The notes below the pieces were generated by a model. The model saw only the letters and a list, made by a program, of their open reading frames with translations. It searched no databases and was not told the origin of the DNA. Source: Gorsachius magnificus (Eukaryota; Chordata; Aves; Pelecaniformes; Ardeidae). From it: a stretch of 64,000 bases of DNA. Both the position numbers and the translations under genes were made by a program. Shown piece after piece: positions 12,942 to 23,700 of the stretch (position 1 is the first letter of the stretch; each line of letters opens with the position of its first letter). Location: positions 148,024,258 to 148,088,257 of the forward strand of contig CM067081.1 of NCBI GenBank assembly GCA_034008185.1, written 5' to 3'.

Positions 12942-13925
12942 AATCATAGAATCATAGAATGTTTTGGGTTGGAAGGGACCCCTAGAGGTCATCTAGTCCA
13001 ACCCCCCTGCAGTGAGCAGGGACACCGCTAACTCGATCAGGTTGCTCAGAGCCCCGTCCAACCTGGTCTTGAATGTTTCCAGGGATGGGGCCTCCACTAC
13101 CTCTCCGGGCAACCCATTCCAGTGTTGAGTAGATTGGTGTAGATGTACTTCAGTTGCGCTATTGATCCTGCTATGGTTTTGGCAGAAGCAGCCCTAATTC
13201 CTATGTGACCATTCTCAAGTGCTTCTGTGGTTTCTAACACATCAATAACCCTTGTATCTTTGCTGCCACATGGATCTCCACCCTCTACCTCCACTGAGAC
13301 AGCAGACCGAAGGGCCTTGGTTGCACACTGTCCCTCAAATACTGGCGTGCTGCCTTCAGGCTTATCTCTAGCGAGCCTGGTTTTACCTCTTTTCCCTTCA
13401 AGTCTATTTTAAAGCTCTTTCAATGAACCCTGCTAACTCCTGTGCAAATACACTTTTCCCCCTTTGAGACAGGTGTACCCTATCTGTCACCAGCAGGCCT
13501 GGTGCTGCATAGACTGACCCATAATCAAAAAACAAAAAATGTGCTGGTGACACCAGGCTCAGAGCCAGGTATTGATCTGCTGGCTCTTCCTGTGTCTTCC
13601 CTCATCACTCCCTGCAACTGGAAGGACAGAGGAGAACATGTGCTCCTGACTGCTTAACCAGTAGTCCCATGGTCCTGAAGTCTCTCTTCCTTGCCCTCAG
13701 ACATCTAGTTGCTGCTTCATCTCTGCCTACCTGAAAAATCAATAATGGATAATAATCTGAGGGCTGTACTAGGGTAGGAAATTTTCTCTTCACATCTTTT
13801 ACCCAGGCCCCAGGGCGGCAGCAGACTTCCCTAAGAAGTGAGTCTGGTCTCCCTATTGGGCCTTTTGTTCCCTTCAGAAAGGAGTTTCCTAATAAAATGA
13901 AAATATCCAAAGAGCTTTGGTAAGG
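12942..13925 (-). mobile_element. CR1 LINE with a large internal deletion
   Basis: Reading the minus strand 5' to 3', the element contains an ORF1 esterase-like region (about 13910 to 13404), then a linker and the start of ORF2 down to about 13131 with the residues QLKYIYTN. That octapeptide resembles the beginning of the CR1 endonuclease domain. Within a few bases it continues as the extreme C-terminal coding end and 3' UTR of CR1 (13124 to 12942), with the terminal repeat ATTCTATGATTCTATGATT. Most of the endonuclease and all catalytic parts of the reverse transcriptase are absent. The join is at about 13122-13133. It could be one element with an internal deletion or two independently truncated copies lying end to end. 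Matching orientation and subfamily-like sequence favour the former, but this is inference. Confidence 0.7.
13404..13910 (-). pseudogene. CR1 ORF1 esterase-domain remnant
   Basis: CR1 ORF1 is known to encode an SGNH/GDSL-type esterase domain. The minus-strand frame starting at 13910 contains LLGNSFLKGTKGP, corresponding to the esterase nucleophile block. The serine is kept (codon at about 13881-13883) but the usual Asp of GDS is Asn. REVCC and SDYYPLLIFQVG follow, the latter matching the family's conserved core. The frame shifts near 13628 and resumes as LPVAGSDEGR. It meets a TGA at 13559-13561, shifts again in an A/T run near 13530, and ends as LAGFIERALK with a TAG at 13404-13406. The remnant is inactive. 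In intact CR1 this product is thought to aid retrotransposition, and its exact role is unsettled. Confidence 0.78.
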
Positions 13926-14059
13926 CCCCTATCTAGAAATTTCTTCCCTGTGCCAGGAGCTGGCTGGCTATCACATTTCAAAGCCTTGCACCGCACACAG
14001 TATGCAATGATCCTTTTCCAATCAATTTGGAGCTCACATGTAAAAAACATTTGTGGTTA

Positions 14060-17000
14060 ATGTAGTCATTAATAAATATTTCTAGGAGTCTGCATCCCTA
14101 CATGACATCTCCTTACCTGGCACACGAGTGGAAAGACACCTGGGGGAGTTATAAGTCTTAACAGGCAAAGGGATTAATTCCAAGAAATTAATTTTACACA
14201 GGGAGGCTAAACATCTTTGCTCCCTTTGTAAGCAGTGATCAGGAGATACTGCTAAGAGTTATATGAACCAGAAGTCAAGCTCTGCAGGTGTTCTGAATTA
14301 CCTGGAGGACTCCTTCATTTTCTCCACTGACAACAAAGTAGCACTCAAAAATACAAGTCTCCTTTCCTAAAAATAAAACCCCTCCAAAATCATGAGCCCA
14401 CATCCTCAGTTTTGGTTTAGATTTACAAGGTAAAACTATTGCAATGCTTCTTTCTTCTTTTTTATTTTGAGATATACATTTTGTTAAAATACTAAGTTTT
14501 CTCAAGCTTAATTATACATGGAAAGCAAGATTTAATTGACAGCCACACCACTAGTGTTAATTTTGCTCTGCAAATTTTTGATCACTTAATACAACCTTCC
14601 AATTAGTCATGTGAAAAATGAACAAAATCAGGAACACTCTTAAAAATATAGGATAAGCGTTCAACATTTGGCACAAATCAAAGAAAGGAGGGATAAATTT
14701 GCACCCCATTAAGAAAATTTCTATGCATAAACACTGTTATCTTAAGAGCTCAGTATATTTCTTCCATAGTGCTACTCTAACAGCGTTTTGATAGTTCAAA
14801 GCTGCAGCTACATCAGGTTTCTCTAATTATCATTCAGAAACAGCTCACAAGCAATTAGTTTCTTTAAATTTCTTGGTACCATCAGAAACCAGTAACTTAA
14901 TCAGTGCTTTAACATGGTAGAAGGGCTGTAAAGGGTAGATTGCTTTCTCTCTTGGAAGGCAAACATTTTTACATTGAATTATTTTCAGAGGTTATTTTTA
15001 GTTTGGCTGGATAGTTAGCAGAGGTTTTGTGCTTACGAGATTAATATAAATCAGGGAAGAAGGTGGCTTAATGATGCAGATGACACAGGTCCATGGAATG
15101 CACACGTTGCCTGCCTTAAAAGACATAAAAATGCATTCCTCTCACCATGGCATCCCCAGAAAACCTAAAAGGGAAAATATCTTTGTTTCATTTGAAAGTC
15201 AGCCTAGGAATTCAAATTTCTAAATACAGACTGCTAGTTTGTGCCTTTTAAGAGATGCCACACTGAAACCCATGTTAAATAGCTATGTGCATATGGAGAT
15301 GGCTGTCTTACTGAAAGGCTTGTGGTTGCCAGGGCAGTAATAGTGGGGTTTAGCACTGAGGACCATAGCAGACCACCTTAAAACCAAGCCGTCTCCCCCA
15401 TTCAGGCTCAAGAGAAGGAGAAATCAAGCCCTTTAGGTAGCTGCTGGTGATGATGGTGACTGCCTCAGATCTTATAAAAAAGCCAGGCAGATTGTAGTTC
15501 ACAATTACAGTGGTTAGGTTATCATTTTATTCTTTTTAATTGTAAAAGCTGGAGGAAGACAAAGCCCGGAATTAAGAGAGACAAAGAGACAAAATTTCTT
15601 GGGTGAAGAGCTCTCAGGAATGACACGTATGAAGCTTTCCAGGAAGCTTCTGTTGTGGTCTGGAAAACAAACCATTGTCCATAGACCAAAACTGTGTACA
15701 AGATTGTACCATAAACACATGTCATTTTTATAGGTTTCTCATCTTCTATAAAAACAAGAATGAAAGCCATAAACCTGCCTGGTAAGGCACATACTTAGAA
15801 TATGAATGCCAGATTTTGAACTCCTGGAGAAAAGTCCTGTGCCTCCAGCTGCAGGGCAGTCACTTCTTGGGAAATATACTTTATAGGGATAGACCTTGAG
15901 AACTAAAACTTCAAGACGTCAGCTGGAAATAGGACTTATTTGACCAATAGTAAATGGCTCCATCTGAGGTACTCAACTAAAATCATTTTACAGTTAACGG
16001 GAAAAAAAAAAAAAAGGCTAGACTTAGTGCATCTCACCAAAATAAGTCACTTTGACTGTAAGGGGAGGTAGGATGCCTGTGACCAGTCTCCAGCTAGGTG
16101 AGAAGGTTTGCTGGAAGTAAATTGTATCTCACCATTAAATTTTAAGGGGAAAATTGTAAGTTGTTAGGTTGTATTGAAATGCTGCAGCCTCCAAGATGCC
16201 TTCAGAGAGAGGTAAGATGAACTGCCTGTTAAGAGGTAACTCCATGGATTGCAGAAAGTTTGCTCAGTAGCTTAGACTAGATGTGTATTAAATGGCTAAA
16301 GAGAGATGAAATAACCTGCCTCCCCCAGCTGTTTTTAAGAGGGTACCATTAGTAGTAATGCCAAGAATGGAGACACGAGCTACAGACGCTGTCCACCAGC
16401 TGGGGATACTCTTTTCCCATGTTCCAGTAACTGATCTGCTGCATATGATCAGGTTGTGTTCAGGCTGGACTCTCAGCCTGTTGTCTGACTGAATCGCGAG
16501 GGGGAACAATATAGAATAACCTGTAATTTTAAATACAATGGAAAATTCATTCCAATATACTTATATGACTAACAGGAAATGCAAGGCATCACAGACACAC
16601 AACCATATCCTATGCAAGATGGATGGTATGGGCTACCTCAATTTGGCTACTTGTTTGGAAACATCTACTTCTATGGAACTAGTATTTACGAAACACTGGA
16701 TCACTGCTCTCCAAACATCAAACTGGTATGAGGTATGTCAGATGCTTACATCCACTAATTAAATCACTCAAAAAATGAATACTAATTTTAGACAAGTGTT
16801 GGTGTTTTCAAAAGCAACGGACAACTCTGGGTTCCTGGTTTTCGGAAAATGTGCTTATGAAGTCTTCATGAATACCATGACCTCTTAAAGACTTCCCAAA
16901 CAGACGTTGAAAAATTTGAAACACAACTATCTTCTAAAATTTTTTATCAAAACTTTTAGGCAAGCAAACTATGAACTCTTATGTTAGTACTAATATTTAC

Positions 17001-19597
17001 ATTTATGCCATATTCATTGGAGCTACTTTACTGAAAAGAGATAGACCACAATTCTCTGCTTTGTGCATGACACTTTCAAATATGTTGATGTCTCCTTGTC
17101 TTGTTGCAAGGACAGCAATGACCTGTTGTTTTGGTGTTTTAGTCTGGATATGGAACACGACAGAAAAGTCTTAATCTTTCTTTCATTGCTACAAGGACTT
17201 CAAATTACCTCTGTCTTCAAACAGATGTAAACAGAAATCATCTTGACTGTGGAAAAAGTACTGGTCTCTGTGCTTAAGAATCCACAGCTTAGAATAAATT
17301 TAACCAACACCAGCAAAATATTGTGAAATGCTTATAAGTAAGCTATCTCACTTGATGCATTCTTTCTCAGTGCCCATTTGCTCTGCACCTGTATGCATGA
17401 AATGGCTGAACTATAATCTTGTGTGACTTTAGAGAAAACACGCTATTTCATTCCTAAGGTGGAAAATTCAAATAACAAATGAAAAAAAAACCCAATGTAC
17501 CAGTGTACAGGATGTTCTTTAATCATGCAAGGATATTGCGGCTATTTTCATTGCGATAAATTATAAGTTTCCTGTAGGGTTTTTTTTTTCTGGATAAAGC
17601 CAAAACAAAAAAGAAATTAAACAAACTTTAAGTATTAGCTGTCAGTATTTCAAAATGAAACATTTGTTTTTTTAATCTTGTGTCTGACTGGAGCCCAAAA
17701 CATTTAATGTATTTTTTAAAGACATTATCATTATGGATGATACCATACTAATTAAGGGTATAGTACAGGCATTAGTGGATAGTGTTCCTTAAGGAGTACT
17801 CTTAATTGTATTCCTGTTATCCCACTATCAGTGGATACTGAAATAATGAGCAGCTTAAATAAAGGAGCTACTGCTTGGTTAGTTAATCTCCATAATAATC
17901 TTACACTGTTTTCCATGGGATTTGTGTTTATACAAAGATGGGAAGCCTGGGTAAAGAACTAGAGACTCGATCTTAGGTATTCCTTTCTGCTGTTTTAATT
18001 GCTGCTATCTCACTGAATCCTTCAAGATTTAACGCATGTTTAAAAGATTTCTGAAATTATGGCATTACTAGTTGCTTTTTAAAGTAAGTCCTTTCAGAGT
18101 TTCTCCACCTCACAAGATAATGTGCTGAGAAATTTGGTTTTGTAACATCTGTTTGTTAACATTGCCTTCTGTTTCATTGGAGGGTATCTCTGACTGCCGC
18201 TCTCATTCTGTCCTAACAAACTTTTACGTTGGTTTATTAATCACTCATTTACAAATGGTGCCTAAAGGCCTTTGTTGCTGACTGGAACTTTTAGTGCACA
18301 CGGTCTCAGAAACTAGTTCACAGAAACTTTGATAAGTAATATACTAACAGTAATTAGTATACAAAAGCTAGACTGATTAGCAATAATGATTTCCAGATGA
18401 GGACAGTTTATCCACTAGCGCCATCACCTCACGTCTTACAGTCACAGAGCAGCACAGAAGTGCTCAGCCTCTGTTACCAGCTCCATCTGGCTCCTTCAGT
18501 GCTGAAAGAGCCCTTTTCCTTCACCAGCTGTGCCCTGAACAGAGAAGGGTCCAAGGCTGCTTGAATTCCTTCATCACCTTATACAAAAAGAATTCAGGGA
18601 CAGTTCCAAAGAAGTATTTAGATGACACTAACACATCATAGGAGTCAAGTATTGAAGTAGCTGGTGGGTTTTTTTCCCTCCAGATCTTGTCCCCAAATAC
18701 TGTGGGGAAACGTGGCAATATAAATCCCAGAGCATCATTCTCCAAAACAGCACCAAAGGGAAGGAATACACAGGCGCACTTCAAGGCAAAATTACACAAT
18801 CCAAGCACACACTGGAGGACAGAAGAAATAATTCAGCCCCCTACAGCCCTGGGTACGTGATTAAGATTTGAGTTCACAAGACTCAGGGACAGCAGATCAT
18901 CCAGTCCTTGACTGAAAAATGTACTTCTTACTTTTCCTTGAAAATGTTCAAAAGATGTGTCACCATCCCAAGGATGTGAATTGTGCAGAGGCCATTCCAG
19001 TTGAGGAGCATTTGGATGCACAAAAGTTGGTTCCCTCCCACAACACACTCATCGTCCTGAAAGAAAACCGATGGATATAGATAGATGGAGAAGGACAAAG
19101 ACTGTAAAAACATTACTTAACATGATAGTCCGTGGCCATAACATATTTGTAGGCAAACATTTGTTAAGTTGATTTCAGGGATTATGGCAAGGAGGAATTT
19201 TAAGGGCTAGATTTGAAGGAGGATAATGAATTATCTCTATATGAGCTCCTCCCAAGCACAGCAGACAGGACAGAGGAAAGGACAAAACCACATTTCTGGA
19301 GAATTTATAGACATAAAAGAATTGTATAAACAAAATTGCTGTCTCTTACACACAGGAATAGAAATCAATGAAAGGAAACCAAGGAAAGGATAAAAGTCTG
19401 TTTCTCTTCAAAAAAAATCTCATTTTCTATTAATGCAGCGGTCTGGCTAACCTAAAGTGAAGCATTTCAGTTCTGCATAGCTTAGATAGAAAAGTCCAGA
19501 AAATTACTCTCATGGTGCCAATTTCTTCACTTCCCCCCTTTTATCTTTACCCTATCTTTAGCCAGTGCTATGTATAGGATGCCAAGTTGAATTTTGC
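14060..19597. other. gene-free stretch
   Basis: I see no exon, RNA gene or clear repeat. The longest frames are short and unrecognised, including an unexplained 95-codon minus frame at 18521-18808. A-runs at 16001-16015 and 17484-17492 and T-runs near 17581 are simple sequence. Confidence 0.5.
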
Positions 19598-19598
19598 A

Positions 19599-20733
19599 TA
19601 GAATCATAGAATCGTCTAGGTTGGAAAAGACCTGTAAGATCATCAAGTCCAACCTTTAACCTAACCCTGCCATCCCACCACTAAACCATGTCCCTAAGCA
19701 CCTCATCTATCCGTCTTTTAAATACCTCCAGGGATGGGGACTCGACCACCTCCCTGGGCAGCCCATTCCAGAGCCTGACAACCCTTTCTGTGAAGAAATT
19801 TTTCCTAATGTCCAACCTAAACCTGCCCTGGCGCAACTTCAGACCATTCCCCCTTGTCCTTTCATCCGTTACCAGGGAGAAGAGGCCGACCCCCACCTCA
19901 CTACAGCCTCCTGTCAGGCAATTTTAGAGGGTGATAAGGTCTCCTCTCAGCCTCCTCTTCTCCAGGCTGAACAACCCCAGTTCCCTCAGCTGCTCCTCAT
20001 AAGACTTGTGCTCCAGACCCCTCACCAGCTTTGTGGCTCTCCTCTGGACATGTTCCAGCAATGCAACATCTTTCTTGGAGTGAGGGGCCCAAAACTGAAC
20101 ACAGTATTCAAGGTGCAGCCTCAAGGTGTGGCCAGCACCGAGTACAGGGGCACAATCACTTCCCTACTCCTGCTGGCCACCCTATTCCTGATACAGGCCA
20201 GGATGCCATTGGCCTTCTTGGCCACCTGGGCACACTGCTGGCTCATATTCAGCTGGCTGTCAACCAGTACCCCCAGGTCTTTTTCCACCAGGCAGCTTTC
20301 CAGCCACTCTTCCCCAAGCCTGTAGCGCTGCATGGGGTTGTTGTGACCAAAGTGCAGGACCCGGCACTTGGCCTTGTTGAACCTCATACAGTTGGCCTCG
20401 GCCCATCGATCCAGCCGGTCCAGGTCTCTCTGCAGAGCCCTCCTCCCCTCAAGCAGATCAACACTACCACCCAGTTTGGTGTCGTCTGCAAATTTACTGA
20501 GGGCACACTCAATCTCCTCATCCAGGTCATTGATAAAGATATTAAACAAGACTGGCCCTAGAACTGAGCCCTGGGGGACACCACTCGTGACCGGCTGCCA
20601 ACTGGATTTAGCTCCATTCACCACGACTCTCTGGGCTTGGCCATCCAGCCAGTTTTTAACCCAGCGAAGAGTACACCCATCTAGGCCATGAACTGCCAGC
20701 TTCTCCAGGAGAATGCTGTCGAAGGTATTTGAT
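19599..20733 (-). mobile_element. 5'-truncated CR1 LINE, ~1.1 kb
   Basis: This is a minus-strand CR1 retaining the second half of the reverse transcriptase plus the 3' UTR. The 3' end lies at about 19599-19620, with the terminal ATTCTATGATTCTA-type sequence complementary to TAGAATCATAGAATCG. The element is cut near 20733 inside the reverse-transcriptase coding sequence, shortly upstream of the residues [17 protein letters not shown]. Truncation at the 5' side is normal for CR1, which inserts by target-primed reverse transcription and often stops early. No obvious target-site duplication is visible, as is typical for CR1. Confidence 0.95.
19681..20624 (-). pseudogene. broken CR1 reverse transcriptase (ORF2 C-terminal half)
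   Basis: The minus-strand frame from 20624 encodes the CR1 reverse-transcriptase palm. It includes [20 protein letters not shown] and the catalytic motif FADD (20481-20492, the F/YxDD-type metal-binding box). A frameshift near 20121-20124 is followed by the thumb and C-terminal region ([11 protein letters not shown], then [12 protein letters not shown]). A nonsense TAA lies at 19924-19926, after which the same frame continues through [20 protein letters not shown] to a natural-looking stop at 19681-19683. The enzyme would have copied CR1 RNA at a nicked target site. With a missing N-terminal half, a frameshift and a stop codon, this copy is inactive. Confidence 0.93.
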
Positions 20734-20739
20734 CAGGTA

Positions 20740-23700
20740 TGGATAAAGATTTCTACTTAAAGCCCACGACAACCTACTTCACTCCCTGATACAAGTACAG
20801 AACTGTTTTATACAACATGAAACAGTCCCAGTAAAAGAAATGGGGTATATATTCACACATATAAATGTACTGTGGTCTCCAAGACAGTCTCCTGTGAAAG
20901 GGCATCCCCCTGTCAACTCCACTGCTTGGCTTCAGAATGGGAGATGGAAGCATGGCCTCCCACCTCTCTGGGTGTGCCGTGATGAGTGGCATTACGGTGT
21001 GTTGAAAGCAGATGTCCCCCAGCCTCACCCGTGTGAACAGGCCTCTATCTCCTACATCCTAGGTCTAAATATCCTCCAAAGTCCTAGCAGTCATTCAGTT
21101 TCCTGCAGATATTAACAATGGCAGCAATTTCCCCTTCCCGTTCTCTTGATTAAACAGAGGGAAGGAGGTAGAAAAAAGATGAGAGATGTAAAACTCCAGA
21201 TGTTGTCGACACCAATATCTGGTTCCACCAGAGAATTTGAACACTGAAACAATGATGAATTACACTGGGGTCCCAATGGCAATCCAGATTGCAATCATAG
21301 CACCACTGAGGAAGAATAAGGGCTAACGTTCATTAACATGAATAGCAAATGAATTTATGACAATTTCCACTGGTCCTTTCAAAGAACATGAATACATCTG
21401 TAAGAAATTAAGATGACACATCAGTGTAACTCATTCATTAATAAAGTCTGGCATTGCACATTTGTTGCAAAATTTGTCGCAACTGTTACCCGTGTTTTTT
21501 AATTCTATAACTGTACTTTATTAAAACCATAATGCAAATCTCTCTAGCAAAAGAGTACTAGCTAGTTTGGAGACTACTATGTAAGTGATTTAATTATTAG
21601 TCCAAACTTACTTTGTGTAGAAATTGAACTTCTTCAGTTTTAAAGCACGTAGGTGTTTAATCATTATAAATAGTTACGAGTTACAGTCACCCTGCTTTCT
21701 TTAGGGTTATGCAGCAATTAATTTTACATTAACAAAAACCTATTAAAGGATCTCTCTGTGATCAGAGTAAATGTGGAGGGAGAAAGAACAATACCAGAAA
21801 AGCAAACCCTAGACAAAGAGCAAAACCAATAATAAGGTACCAAACTGTGATGGAGTCAGTGCAGTCACTGCTGAATTCCCCTGAGTGAGGAGGCAGGGCT
21901 TGCCCATTTTTAAGGACAAACTGTCCGGATACAACCTAGTCAATGGCACAGGTGAGAAGAAACACAGATTAGCAGAATTTATGCATTTTAATGTGGGCAA
22001 TATGAAGAGTATCTGTTAGCCATGTGTTATAAAACATGAGTTTATGCTTTGCTGCTCTACTTAGCAATAGTTCCTACTGAGCTGTGCCTCTCAGCTTTAC
22101 ACGTGTATCGCTATTAAATATACCTGATAAAAACCTTGCTACTGCAAGAAACCCAAGCTGTGTATTTACATGTCTCCATGCAAATGCGCCAAATGCCTAC
22201 CGAGACAGGAGGCCTGCCTTAGGCAATAGCATAGAGGCATTTGCATGCATCAGATCCACAAGATGCTGTGAAGAGCATCCCATGTCCATCTCCAGTGCCC
22301 TGTTTTGGCACCTCGTGAAGCCAAATGGAACAAAACATTGAAGCCCAGATTCTGCAGGCCACTCCACAGCGCACCTTCAAGTGATTATAACGAGGAAGCT
22401 GTAGCCTCCTTGGCCACTCCATTAAGCCTGTGCATGTAAGGTTAAACACAAATAGATGTTTGCAGGATTGTGGTCTTATTTACTACATTAGAAATAAACA
22501 CTTATTAAGTAATAAAGCCTCCAAAAATACGTATTTGATTTTTCTTCTGTATAGTAAGGAAAAAGTTGAGAGAAAGAGAAGTTATAAATCCTTAGTATAC
22601 ACTCAAGAAAACCCATCATTATAAACTCAGTGTTTCATGAGCCACAAGGGAAAATAGGAGAAAATGCATTATTAATTTAAAACTGCAATACTTCATAGTG
22701 ACTATAACCCAAACTAACAGCAAAGTTCGTCCATAATTTAACAACAAAGTTGCAATTTTTTTCACAGCACTAGATTAGCGTAATTGAACAGATTTATGTA
22801 CATTGCCGAGAGCCAACACAAAAACATTTGGAAGATTTTCTGTGAAAACGAAGAAAACAATCCGAATGTTTCCCTGTGAACTTTTAGTAATAGCTACAAA
22901 TATTTGTGTTAACATGCTATTTATTTGATGGTTTTTCTACTTGGTATCAAGTATCATCTCAGCTCCCAGGAGAGTGCTGGAAGGACGGGTGAAAAAGTGA
23001 AGCAAGTCTTTGATGGGTTGCTGTTTGAGACAAGGATCCGGCTCTGGCCAAGTGTGTTCTGTCCTAAAGCAATCCTCACTGCAGGTTTGGGCTGCTCTTC
23101 TACAGCAGCAGTGCAGACAGCAGTCATGAGCTCCATAACTCCTTCCATACTGCAGGAACCATACCAGTGTCGTCTGTGTCCTCATCCAGGTCACCAATGG
23201 CACGATCTGCTCTACCGTTTCTAGACACTTGGACTCAGTTACACAAAGGTGCTCAGACGGTGAAACACCACTCATTTCCATAGCATTCAGAGACTCCTAA
23301 ATGACCTTCTGAAATCAGGTCTCTGTCATCTTTTCCCCTCTCATGGGTCTCATCAAATCCCATGACCAAATCTTGTTTTGAAAGTTGCTGAGACCTGCAA
23401 AGTTGCCATCTATAATAGGATTTCCAGCTTCAGGGGAAAAAAAAAAAAAAAAACCACCACACCTTCAGCATTCCTTCCCTGTTCATACATCTGCTTCACG
23501 TGTTAGCTGTCAGGCCTGCAGTGTCACACCAGTCCTCTTTCCTGCCCTTCAGGAAGCAAATGCCATTGGCTTTCACGATGGAAACACCTCCAGAAAATAC
23601 ACCGGAAGCATCCAGAATAAAAATGACAAGCCAGGAGAAGTGTTTGATGATAAACAGGTAGCACCTCCAGACCAGACAGAAAGAACACTCTGGACTTTGG

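Noticed and set aside
18521..18808. 95-codon minus-strand frame with protein-like composition
   Set aside because: I could not relate it to any family, and it has no supporting splice sites or neighbours. A translated search would settle it.
23431..23455. A18 run as the tail of a processed pseudogene
   Set aside because: No gene-like sequence precedes it and no flanking direct repeat is visible. The same holds for the A-runs at 16001, 56080 and 57551.
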